From positions 339,236,643 to 339,300,642 of the forward strand of contig NC_134354.1 in assembly GCF_048569485.1 (NCBI RefSeq): a stretch of DNA of 64,000 nucleotides, read 5' to 3'. The notes beneath the pieces are model-generated. The model saw nothing but the letters and a program-made list of their open reading frames with translations. It was not told the DNA's origin and made no database searches. This DNA comes from Anomaloglossus baeobatrachus (taxonomy: Eukaryota > Chordata > Amphibia > Anura > Aromobatidae). Both the position numbers and the translations under genes were made by a program. Of the stretch, positions 10,627 to 20,908 are shown piece by piece; the first letter of the stretch is position 1; every line of letters begins with the position of its first letter.

Positions 10627-11697
10627 TGTAGCGTCCCTGAGCCACTCAGGGCACTACAAGGAACTGCATCCTCACGGGGATGCAGGACCTACCCCCTGGG
10701 ACCTGGAACACCAGTGCCAGTAACACCGGCACACACCTAAATTCCCAGTTGCCACTCACACCAGGGCTCAAAGTGTTAGTCAGATAATTGGAGGGCCACC
10801 CAGTGGGTAGAGCGAACCCAGGGACTAGCCAGCCTGGTGGGAGGGGGCAGGCCAGTCAGTCTGTGAGAGTTGTAGGAGAGAGAGCACAATGTGAGGTGCA
10901 GGAGGAAGTGTGCCTGGAGCTGGGTCCGTGTAAAGGTGACCCGGGGGCACGGGAGTCAGGTTGCCAGTATAGGAGCAAACGAGTACCTCTGGAACAGAGA
11001 AGGTCGCCCGGGACGGGACGAGGGAGCACCACTGGATCCTGGGCATGCACAGGGCACAGGGCCCTAGGTCAGGCAACAGTTTCATACGGCCTGACAAATC
11101 CTGCACAGTGAGGGTCATCCACGGGCCCTCACTGACCTACAGATCCGGGGACATCAGCAGTAAAGCGAGGATCGGGGTTCGGATAAATACCTCCCCACAG
11201 GGTCCACACTGCCAGCCAAACGGACAGACCGCTGTGACACAGCTGGGGGACCCCCAAAGTTTCAAGCTTCGGGGTCTCAACTACACTGAGAGTGCTGGGG
11301 ACAGAGCAACCGAGTCACTAAACTGGCACTGGAATACGGGGACCTGAACCAGCTGTCCACAGGTTACAAGTGAGTAAAGACTGTTTATTACAACCCTGGT
11401 GTGGCCTCCATTATTACTACATCACATACCTCCCAGGCTCGGCCCTACCTGCGGAGGGCCTGCCATCGCAGCTGCCATTACCCCCAGCCCTGGGAGTACC
11501 CACATCAGCAGCGGTGGTCCCACAATCATAACCGCAATCCGCAGGTGGCGTCACATAAACAATAACTCTTATCTCCCCTATAAATACTCCCCTTACAAAA
11601 AGGACCCAGGGCACGGAACCGGGCAACGGCCACCAAAGTGACATCCCTAACTGAAAATACTGCCCGGGACCATGTATCCCATTCCCTGGGCGACACA
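10627..11697 (+). mobile_element. Solo LTR, Gypsy family related to 268-9744
   Basis: The sequence runs from TGTAGCGTCCCTGAG to GGGCGACACA (TG...CA, 1071 bp) and contains GGTGGCGTCACATAAAC in the same relative place as the full element's LTR. It splits the minisatellite: the unit reads CTGTGTATG on the left and CATGCGGCAGCTG on the right, implying a 4-bp duplication (TATG/CATG). No internal region is present, so it is a solo LTR. Confidence 0.82.
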
Positions 11698-12465
11698 CAT
11701 GCGGCAGCTGTGGGCCCATCACAATGTGTATACAGGAGCTGTGGGCACATCATAATGTGTATATGGGAGCTGTGGGCATATCATATTGTGTATAGGAGAC
11801 CTGTGGGCACATCATACTGTGTATAGGGGTGCTATAGGCACATCATATTGTGTATGGGGGCACTGTGGGGCTATCATACTGTGTATAGTAGGCCTGTGGG
11901 TCCATCAAACTGTGTATGCGGCAGCTGTGCGCCCATCATACTGTGCATACAGGAGCTGTGGGCACATAATACTGTGTATAGGGGATATGTGAACCCATCA
12001 TACTGTGTATAATGGTGCTGTGGGCACATCATACTGGGTATAGGGCATTGTGAGCCCATCATACTATGTATAAGGGATCTGTGGGCACATAATACTGTGT
12101 ATGAGGGAGCTGTAGGTCCATCACACTGTACATACAGGAGCTGTGGGCACATCATAATATGTATAGGGGTGATATAGGCACAACATATTGTGTATGGGGG
12201 GCACTGTGGGCCTATCATACTGTGTATGGTGGAGCTGTGAGCCCATCATACTGTGCATACAGGAGCTGTGGGCACATCACACTGTGTATAGAGGAGCTGT
12301 GGGCCCATTATATTGTGTATAGGGGACCTGTGGGCCCATCATACTGTGTATAGTGATGCTCTGGGCACATCATACTGGGTATAGGGCATTGTGAACCCTT
12401 CATACTATGTATAAGGGACCAGTGGGCACATCATACTGTGTATAAGGGAGCTCTGGGACAATCAT
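11698..12465. repeat. ~32-bp minisatellite, right part
   Basis: About 24 degenerate units share CATCATACTGTGTATA and GGAGCTGTGGGC. Open frames across it (for example 11786-11992) only reflect the repeat and are not genes. Confidence 0.9.
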
Positions 12466-13176
12466 ACTCAGGGATCATTATTAAATGTAAGTGAACACTT
12501 AAAAGCACTATTGTAGGGTCGCTCAGGGTATTATGACCATCAAAGGTGGACATGTGGTATTATTACTTTCTTGGGACAAAATATGGATTGTTTTCTAGGG
12601 CATTTGCACAAGACAAATATTTTCTATGGAGCAATGTACCACTTAGAGTGCACAAAGGAGAGATTATTACTTTGTAAGGGGCACAGTGTTGGCATTACTA
12701 TGTGGGGCAGTAGGAGGAGTTGATTTTTGTGCCATACAGGAGGTACAGTAATAGGGACTCATAAGGCCGCAGCGGCTCAATATTGGGGCACCAGCAGGAT
12801 GAGGAGTTTGTGCAGGTTGGTAATAGACGGAAACGATGCTGGAAATGTGAGAAGTCAAATTTGTCTGAGTTATCATCTCTACAGAAGAGTCGTGGCTGGA
12901 AGACGTTGCCGTGTCAGTCTGGGCCAGATGGAAAAAGTGAACAAGTCCATCAGAAAAAATATCAGTTGTAATCCTCCATCTATAACTTCACTGTAATCTC
13001 TTACATGTTCTGCAGGACTGATATCTGCCACTGTATGATCACATATGTTGGTAATATGGTATTTCTGTAGGTATTTATTTTCAGTAACAGTGCAGTCGCC
13101 TGCTGATGTTCCACTATACTCACGATTAGGGTGGGTTACCATAATTGTAATCAGGGTTACCAGTTTAGGCTCCACA
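12466..13176. other. Unassigned intergenic stretch
   Basis: There are no recognisable coding regions or element ends. The first bases still resemble worn minisatellite units. The rest looks unique at this level of inspection. Confidence 0.5.
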
Positions 13177-13910
13177 CAGAGTGTTACGAACCGGCGCCGC
13201 CATAGCCGCAAGAAGCCTGCTGCGGTTCCTGTTGCGCCCAGGCGCCGGCTGCCGTTCTTGGCCGTGCCTCGGGTCGTCCAGTTGGCTGTTCCTTCCACCA
13301 CGTCTAAGTGTGGAGAGGCGGCTAGTGCGCATGCGTGCGCTGATTTACCCCAGCCAGAGTTTAAGCCCGGTGTTTTGCCTAGTGAGCATGCCCAGCCTGT
13401 TTGTGTTATGTCTGAGACTAAGTCCTCAATTCAGGCTACTGAGCATGCTCCCACAATTAACCCTAACAGCCTCTTTGCACAGGTACTTGGACTTCGTGCT
13501 GTGTCTAAGTTCTGGGATGTGCCTACTGAGCATGCTCAAACTGATAGTCTGCTTTCTGAGCCTGTTGCTCAGGCTACTGGGCATGCTCAGGCACTTAGTG
13601 CACCAGAGGCTAGGTCCGGTAAGGACCTCACTGAGCATGTCCGTGAGGTGGCACGTCCTGATAGGGCAGAGGGTGTCAGGTGTCCTGATGACGTGGCAAC
13701 TCCGGACTGGCTCGCAGAGGCCCGCCCCTATGATCTGGCACCTCAGTATTGGTCATCAGACGATGACTGGTGAAGTGTTTGGGGCGTGGCTGCCATGAGG
13801 TCATCAATGACGTGGCGGTTCCGGATAGGTCGCATGTGACGTCACTGATGACATGGCACTCTGCTATTGGACCTTGGTGGTTCCACCCTGGGTTTGGGGC
13901 GGACCCAGGT

Positions 13911-13922
13911 TATAAAAGGGGC
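13911..13922 (+). promoter_or_regulatory. TATA box of the solo LTR
   Basis: TTATAAAAGGGG stands in a GC-rich context about 730 bp into the LTR and is the only strong TATA motif in it. It implies that transcription would start near 13945. Confidence 0.55.
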
Positions 13923-14163
13923 TGGAGACAACATAGAGGTGCGCAGTCTTCACTTTTGCTCAGTCAGAGCACACCTCCATGTTAGAGCCTCATTGCGGCA
14001 TAAGCCTATGTTGGGAAGCGGTAGGTAGGGTTAGGCGAACGGTGCCTGTCACGCCAAGATTCGTGGCTCGGCACATCAGGGTCAGGCGCCGTGCTTCCCT
14101 CCTGCTGTTCCAGTCTTGCTATAGCAGCCCAGTGGCATTAACTGGGTTGCGGCTGCTGTGCTT

Positions 14164-14400
14164 CCTGTCCGATTGTGCCCCCTACGCACACGGACAACGC
14201 ACCTGCTGCGCGACCTGTCCGATTGTGCCCCCTACGCACACAGACAACGCACCTGCTGCGCCACCTATCCGATTGTGCCCCCTACGCACACGGACAACGC
14301 ACCTGCTGCGCCACCTGTCCGATTGTGCCCCCTACGCACACGGACAACGCACTTGCTGCGCCACCTGTCCGGTTGTGCCCCCCTACGCGCACGGACAGCA
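14164..14400 (+). repeat. 50-bp tandem repeat inside the solo LTR
   Basis: Four full copies and a partial fifth begin at 14164, 14214, 14264, 14314 and 14364. Each starts CCTGTCCGATTGTGCCCCC and contains ACGCACACGGACAACGC. Copies are nearly identical, so the expansion is recent compared with the LTR. Confidence 0.93.
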
Positions 14401-15082
14401 TACCCCAGGACCCCTGTGGAGTTAACAGGGTGTTCCTTATCCTCCTCGGCTTCCCAGTCAACGCTACTGGTGTACCCATCTGGCCTGACGTGTCCTACAC
14501 ACACGTGGCCAGTCGAGAGGTGGCCAGAAATGCTAATCGGAGGACCGCTCGGTCTGACGTGTCCTACACATGTGGCCGAAAGGGCGCTTTCGTGGCGGTC
14601 TTCCGGTCAACGCTACCTGGTTACCACCCGGCCTGACGTGTTTCCTGCACACGTGGTTGGTGTAGCGCTAGGTGCACCAAAACGCTAATCGGGTTGTTGT
14701 TTGGTGTGACGTGTCCCAACACACGTGACCGGTTCCCAGCATTCCTGAGTTATCTCAGAGCCATCCAGCTCTATAGTCTCCGCCTAACCCTCAGGTGCCA
14801 GCAGCTCCTTTGTCATCTGGAGCACGGTGGGCCCCGACTGGCGATTAGGATATATACCCCCTGGTCCTAATCTGCCGGTCCCCCCGTAACACAGAGGTTC
14901 CGTCCCCCCCTGAGCTGAACCCCTAACTACGTATCTGGTAGGCAGATATTGATTGGGTTTATCTCACGAATACACTTGGATTCATCAGCTCTTCACTCTC
15001 CTGCTGGGCTCAAATTTTCTGAAATGGATTTTGAAAGTGAACACATAACTAATGGTTGTAAGACACTTCCTGGTTACTGAAA

Positions 15083-16929
15083 TGTGATGCCCTGGCCGGG
15101 CCAGGTAGTCACAAATAAGGCCCGCATTACACCTTCCTTCACAGGTAACACACAGCGAAACAATTAAACCCTAGTCACCATCCTCAGGGCTTGATGGACA
15201 CACCAGGGGGCGGAACCAGGCGGTTGGAAGACGCCCACCGAGGAGTTCAGACAGCCTGGGGCGGGAAAGTAGCCAGAGAAGGTTGAGAGTTCAAGTTGGA
15301 GAGGAGTGTGGGCTGGAGCTGTGTGCAGCTCCAGCAGAGGCGAAAACCCAAATTGAACAGGTACCAGGGTAGGAGCCCTGGTGCCTTTGGCTAGGAGGCG
15401 GACGGCGGTCTCCGTCTGCAGGAGCCGGGAAGACGGCTCGGTGGAACCGAGGTGGACTGGGACAGAGTAGTGGCCCGCCAGTACCGACCCGGAAAACCGA
15501 CTCGGAAACCGGAGCACAAAGGGGGGTACTCAGACCCTGAAGCTAGGTCCAGAAGCTACTGGGGACTAGTTAATTAACTGATTGAGGCCAGGACTAGAGG
15601 TCCTGTCCCACCCAAAGTTCCGACTGAAGGCAACAGCCCACCGAGGGGGATAAAAGGCCACCGCCACGGCTCAGAGATCCCACAGGCCAGCGTCTGCGGG
15701 CAAAGGGCTACTTAGGCGACCACAAGCCGGGAGCGGACTCCTGAAGTTGCAAGCACAGGCAGTCCACCATTCTAAACAGGTGCAGGAGAAAGACAGAGAC
15801 CACCAGCCGGTTGGGGGAACCCAAACGCAGCCGGCTGCGGTCCCGACCCCATCACCTTGGTTTACCAGAGACTCGTTTGTTTACTAATAGTGAGTACAAA
15901 AGGAAGAAAACATTCTGTACAACGACTTAATGATAGAACATGTATATTTTATTGATAGAAAGTAGCTAAAAAGCAGACAAACAATATTGGATTAAAATTA
16001 GCAGAGACAAAAAATGGTGAGTACCAATAGATGGCGCCCTCACCCCACAGTAGGTATATGGTAGCACATATTAGAGTTTAGCACACAGCACATAAAGGGC
16101 TAAAAAGCCAATATTACATACAAACTAAAGCGTGCTGCTGCTTATTAGGTGCCCGTTACTAATACATCAATTACATAGTGTCAGAAAGGTTCTTGTAACA
16201 ACGCACTATAATACCTTGCAATCAACATACCTAAATGGTGGATGAGAGCCCAATTCCCTGACCCATAGGTTTCGGTATGACTCCTTCTTCCGGGGGTCCT
16301 TTATGTGCTGTGTGCTAAACTCTAATATGTGCTACCATATACCTACTGTGGGGTGAGGGCGCCATCTATTGGTACTCACCATTTTTTGTCCCTGCTAATT
16401 TTAATCCAATATTGTTTGTCTGCTTTTTAGCTACTTTCTATCAATAAAATATACATTTTCTATCATTAAGTCGTTGTACAGAATGTTTTCTTCCTTTTGT
16501 CTATAATAATCTGTATATGGCTTTGTCCATATTGTGAATATGGCACGGGATTGTCCGTGCCTTTTGGTATTGTTTATTTATAATAGTGAGTACAACAGCA
16601 CCCTCCGGTCGCCCATCGCCCTGCACCGCCAAACCCCAACGGGTCCCGGGGCCACCATCCCTGCCCATGGAGTGGTTAACAACTTGCTGCACAACATCTC
16701 CACCGGGTGCCCCGTAACTGCAGCGGTGGTGTCTAATATCACCACACACCGCGGGTGGCGTCACGAACTCCATACGGCCCAGCCTGTACATATCCATCCT
16801 ACACCCACCATCCCATCACTCCACCTTTGCATTTGGAGTGACCGTGAGGCCCCCGGGTCCGGAGACCTTCGAGCCACCCACAGAAGGGCCAGATCCGAGC
16901 GGCTCGGCTGCCGAGCACAGGGCGGTACA
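15083..16929 (+). mobile_element. Solo LTR, Gypsy family, with nested foldback
   Basis: It begins TGTGATGCCCTGGCC and ends GGGCGGTACA. A 4-bp duplication GAAA flanks it (15079-15082, 16930-16933). It shares with the other family members the ends, the GGGATAAAAGG box near 15650 and the GGTGGCGTCACGAAC segment near 16754. Without the insert at about 15896-16580 its length would be close to the ~1.15 kb of its relatives. Confidence 0.85.
15896..16500. mobile_element. Foldback element with ~203-bp inverted arms
   Basis: The left arm 15896-16098 (ACAAAAGGAAGAAAAC inward) is almost perfectly complementary to the right arm 16298-16500, with a 199-bp spacer. It interrupts the LTR at 15083-16929. About 80 further bases (16501-16580), including a small hairpin around GGCACGGGATTGTCCGTGCC, follow before the LTR resumes at a repeated TAATAGTGAGTACAA. 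No coding capacity is seen. Confidence 0.8.
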
Positions 16930-16933
16930 GAAA

Positions 16934-18495
16934 AACTGTATAAAACTACAAACTACTAATTGTGCCTGGCAAAGATTGGATACAACGTGGCTGAACCATC
17001 TGCAGTGGATGAAATCTTCCCTTATGCCAAAGGACTACAGCTGACTGGCATCTATGTTCCATTTCCGTCATTATAGACTCTTGCCTTTTCTATATATACA
17101 TATCTCCACATTGTGAGTGTACGTTCACATGCCAATAGTGAATTGCTGGATTAGCTTTTTTCTTTCACTGTGAGATGTCTAAACAGTATAAAGAGGCAGG
17201 AGATACATCTTGAATGCTCCCTCTCCAAGTATGTGCATACTGAAGAATTTCAATGCCATTTCTTAGATCATACATTTTTATAGGTACACTTCTATCATTT
17301 ATTCATACAGTGCCGGGAATTACACACTAATAAGTACAGTGCAGAGCAGATTAACTTTCATGCAGATAATAATTGCTTTGGCATAAATTACAGACAGAGA
17401 TGTCACTTCATATACTTGAAGGTATCTTATCAACAATCCCATAGTTCATAAGGTGACGTAGGTGTGACTTTCAGATAGGTGTGCAGTTGCAAAACGCTCT
17501 CTGACCCCAGCTGCTGTTGGAGTTATACAAGCTGCACTGTAATAATGGGGACGCTTTACTTTACCACAACATTATTATATTGCAGTATTATACGAATTAT
17601 CTTCTATCAGTACATACAAGCTTTTGTGCATAAAACTGGACCACACTCTCATCATATGTTGTCCAATCGGGTCGTACATTTACACCTTACAATTTTCTTA
17701 CATCACCAATTAGGAGACACAATTTCTGGTGGTTGTATGATATTTTGTATCACCAATGTAACCCAAATAACCCTATTTAAGATCCATGCACACTTGTGTC
17801 AATATTATAGGATGTCAGTGAAGGCAATGAAGCCTCTTTGTAGCAGGAAAGTCAAGTGCTTGGTGGGAAACCTACACAAATACAAACTACATGCAGATGT
17901 TACACCCAGAACGCCATGGAGGGCTACAATTTACAATTCATGTTACCTTATCAACAATGTAATATATATTTTGAGCCATAAGCAGTAATTATATCTTATT
18001 TAATGTATGGAAGAATAATTTGCAAAATAAGTCTCTCAAGAACAGCACTTCTATAAAATTTGTTCAAGTACTTTTCATAGCTCAATATTCATTTTCTATG
18101 TTCAAAGGAAAACTGTAACCTGATTCATGCTGCTCAAACCATGCAGGATTGCAGCCAGGTATACCATCCTCTGAAACGACAGAGCGTTGCATATATTAGA
18201 CTAAGCTGACCTCACCCCTGACCAGCACTTCACAGCACCTTTTTATGTAACAGACAGGTATCTTCCTTTGTAGACACAAGAAAGAGACCTGCTAATCACA
18301 TGCAGCTATGCTTAGAAGAGCCGACCGCAGATGGTGCCCATCTAGTCTTGTTTCTGCCCATGGTCCAAGTTTCAGAGACAAACATACATGGCTGCAATCA
18401 TGCAGATAGGCTCTTATTTAGGCTTTGGGCAGTAAGAATAAGATGACGAGTAGAGCTTAAAAAGGTAAGCAGGTGTAATAATAGTAATAAAGCAA
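16934..18495. other. Unassigned stretch downstream of edn2
   Basis: Mostly AT-rich sequence with no recognisable element ends. A 169-codon plus-strand frame at 17479-17988 has no recognisable domain and a composition like random AT-rich translation, so I do not call a gene. Confidence 0.5.
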
Positions 18496-18497
18496 TA

Positions 18498-19723
18498 CAG
18501 CGGGTGAAATAAGTATTAAACCTCTCCCCAATTTTCTAAGTAAATATATTTCTAAAGCTGCTATTGACATGAATTTCTCACCAGATGTCAGTAACAATCT
18601 ATCCAATCCACACAAGCAAAGAAAACAAATCATAGATGTCCATAAATTTAATGATGTGTAATAATGTGAATTGAGACAAGTATTAAAGAGGCCTACTCAG
18701 ATTCATTTAATACTTTGTACAAAAGCCTTTGTTGGTGAGGACAGCTTGAAGATGCCATCTGTATGGAGAAATTAGTCACATGCATTTCTCAGGTGTGATT
18801 TTGGCCCATTCTTCCACACAAACACTCTTCAAATCCTGAGGGTTCCATGGGCTCCTTCTATGAAGTCTGAGCTTTACTTCCTTCCATAAATTTTCGATAG
18901 GATTTAGGTCAGGTGTTTTGTCCACCCTCATTTCTTCTTCATCATCATCATCCTCGTAGATGGTAGCAGATTTTTATCAAGAATGTCTTGGTACATTTGT
19001 CTACTTTGTCTATTTGTTTACATTTGTCTTCCTTCAATCATATGAAGTTTGCCAATGCTGTATGCTGAAAAACAGACCCAAACCATGATTTTCCCACCTC
19101 TAAATTTCACTATTATGATGTTTTGAGGTGATATACAGTGCCTTTTGGCCTCCAAACATGGTGTATATTATGGAATCCAAAGAAGTAAATTTTACTCTTA
19201 TCTGACCAGACTATATTCTCCCAGTAATTCACAAGCTAGTCTAAATATCGTTGAGCAAACTTTCAAGGCACTTGAACATGCTTTTTGTTCAGCAAAGGTG
19301 TCTTGCGTGGTGACCATACTTATGTAAGGTGAAAGGCTTGAAACAGCTCACTGATTTTACCCATCATGAGATGTTTCTTGTGTGGCAGCTTGGTAATAAA
19401 ACACCTTTTTACAGGCCATCAGTTGAACCAGCTGATTTTTTTTATACTAAGTGGCAGGATTGCTTTCTGATATATTTCAGCTGGTGCCTTTACTTACCAT
19501 TGCTTTTAGCACATCTCTTTCTTCATGTGTTCAATACTTTTCTCAATGTATCATTTCTCTTTATTACACAACTTAATTTATGGACATCTATGCTTTGATT
19601 TCTTTGCCTGTGTGGATTGGATGGGTTGTTATTGACATCTGGTGAGAAATTCATGTCAATAGTATGTTTAGAAATATATTCATTTAGAAAATTTGTTGTA
19701 TTCAAAACTTATTTCAACGGCTG
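18498..19723 (-). mobile_element. Tc1-like transposon, internally deleted and decayed
   Basis: The left end CAGCGGGTGAAATAAGTATT and its inverted partner near 19700-19723 (ATTTCAACGGCTG) are flanked by TA. Inner terminal repeats match over about 200 bp (for example GACATGAATTTCTCACCAGATGTC near 18566 and its complement near 19645). The interior retains pieces of a minus-strand Tc1 transposase gene, such as the complements of WPIENL-type and DETK-type regions, but about 400 bp are missing relative to a usual ~1.6 kb copy and no long frame remains. Confidence 0.85.
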
Positions 19724-19832
19724 TATATTTAGCTACTTTTTCATATTTTGTAACTTCTTTACAGAAACTTCTTTCCCATAAAATGCAACATTTGACATTT
19801 CACATCAATTGAATTGACATATATATGTGCAA

Positions 19833-20049
19833 ATGCAGAAAACAGGAATGACAGCGTATACTTGAGTGAAAAAAATCTTCCTTCTTTTTATTCCATTAAA
19901 GTGCAAAAACAGTGCAACGTTTCAACATAGAATGTCTTTGTCAAGACATTCTATGTCGAAATGTTACACTGTTTTTGCACTTTGATGGATTAAAAAGAAG
20001 GAAGATTTTTGTTCCCTCAAGTATACGCTGCCATTCCTGTTTTCTGCAT
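19833..20049. mobile_element. Foldback MITE
   Basis: Arms of about 105 bp, starting ATGCAGAAAACAGGAATGAC and ending in its complement, fold about a centre at GTCTTTGTCAAGAC. Mismatches are few. There is no coding sequence. It lies downstream of the edn2 3' end. Confidence 0.82.
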
Positions 20050-20143
20050 GGTATGTGAAACCAAGTGATCCCTTGGTACTGGACGGGCGTCCCAATACCG
20101 CCAGTTTGTGTGTTTAAACAGGCGGTCAGTGACTTTAGGTGCT

Positions 20144-20201
20144 ACAGTTTTTTGGTATTTTTATATATATATATATATATATAAAAATACCAAAAAACTG
20201 T
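20144..20201. repeat. Perfect 58-bp palindrome with (AT)n core
   Basis: ACAGTTTTTTGGTATTTTT, then about 20 bp of alternating AT, then the exact complement. It could form a cruciform. Confidence 0.9.
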
Positions 20202-20210
20202 ATATATATA

Positions 20211-20802
20211 TATATTGTGCAAAGTCTAAAAAAAAATAATCACAAAAAGTTCATAAAAAAAAACCCTGATACTTCAAATTACAGATAGCTGCAGTACAGT
20301 AAAGCTGTAGAGTCAGTCACTCTTTGGGTTCAAATATATGTTACTCTAATAATGTAGATTTCCCGCTTTATATACAATTTACATGTCCTACTGTAAACAG
20401 TCAATAATGCTGTGATACTTTTTTGAAAAGTATTGCTTTCTTTAGACCCAGTGCAATCTTTCTTGTCCTCTTTTCAATACTCCTCTCTTCTGCTCAATTT
20501 TATAATAAAGGCTCCAATCAACTTGGAGTCCAAAAGTTTCTGTCTTCTTTACTCCTTCTAAAACAGTGCATATATGCAATTGTTTTGCAGAATTCTTCAC
20601 AGTTTAGGTTCAAATTGTTTTCCCTTTACTGGAAACCTTTGATCTGCTTTTCCCCTTCCCGAATGGCTGAACAGCCTGGTTTGGTCTTCTGCACGAAAAC
20701 ACCCTGAGTGATAGAGATGCCACTATGTAGCTCGGAAAGCCAGGCAAGACACCCCCTTCTCTATTCCCATCTTTTGTCTAGCTTTTAGTACCTCTGCCCA
20801 TC
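20211..20802 (-). other. edn2: Probable edn2 3' untranslated region and downstream flank
   Basis: AT-rich sequence directly after the stop codon with no recognised repeat. Its 3' limit is unknown. A weak variant signal (ATATAAA on the minus strand near 20370) is the best polyadenylation candidate. Confidence 0.4.
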
Positions 20803-20908
20803 TTATCTTTTTCTTTTCCACACTGTAGAGTCTGAAGGCAGCTTTGAGGCAGTGGCGGAGAAGTGGTTTCTAGCGTCGACAACTTGTGTTTTGTATGCAG
20901 CAACATCC
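20803..20908 (-). CDS. edn2: edn2 exon 5, coding part
   Basis: Acceptor GTCTTCCTCAG. It encodes [16 protein letters not shown], then [18 protein letters not shown] and TAA. The start (after LR) aligns with human DISTVKSLFAKR and the end with human SRWRKR, which confirms exon 4 and exon 5 as parts of the same gene. The 3' untranslated region continues to lower coordinates. I found no clear AATAAA on the minus strand before the palindrome at 20144. Confidence 0.9.

Larger units (their letters stand above)
13182..14891 (+). mobile_element. Solo LTR of a second family (1.7 kb)
   Basis: The element starts TGTTACGAACCGG and ends CCCCCGTAACA (TG...CA with inverted TGTTACG/GTAACA ends). It is flanked by a perfect 5-bp duplication CAGAG at 13177-13181 and 14892-14896. 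A strong TATA box (TATAAAAGGGG, 13912-13922) puts the promoter on the plus strand. The upstream part has repeated GAGCATGCTC-like palindromes. The downstream part has a 50-bp tandem repeat and then several TGACGTGT...CACGTG blocks. No internal coding region is present. The 242-codon frame over its left part is not a recognisable protein. Confidence 0.82.

Noticed and set aside
10441-12465. Possible CRISPR-like array
   Set aside because: Units are directly adjacent and degenerate with no unique spacers, in a vertebrate genome. It is a minisatellite.
13045-13773. 242-codon plus-strand frame
   Set aside because: It covers the start of a solo LTR and its left flank and encodes no recognisable domain. 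The repeated EHA blocks come from GAGCATGC motifs.
14158-14688. Overlapping 148-176-codon frames with repeated CAPYAHGQRT-like blocks
   Set aside because: They are translations of the 50-bp tandem repeat in the LTR.
17479-17988. 169-codon plus-strand frame
   Set aside because: No known domain, no conserved pattern, composition of random AT-rich sequence. It could only be revived by RNA evidence.
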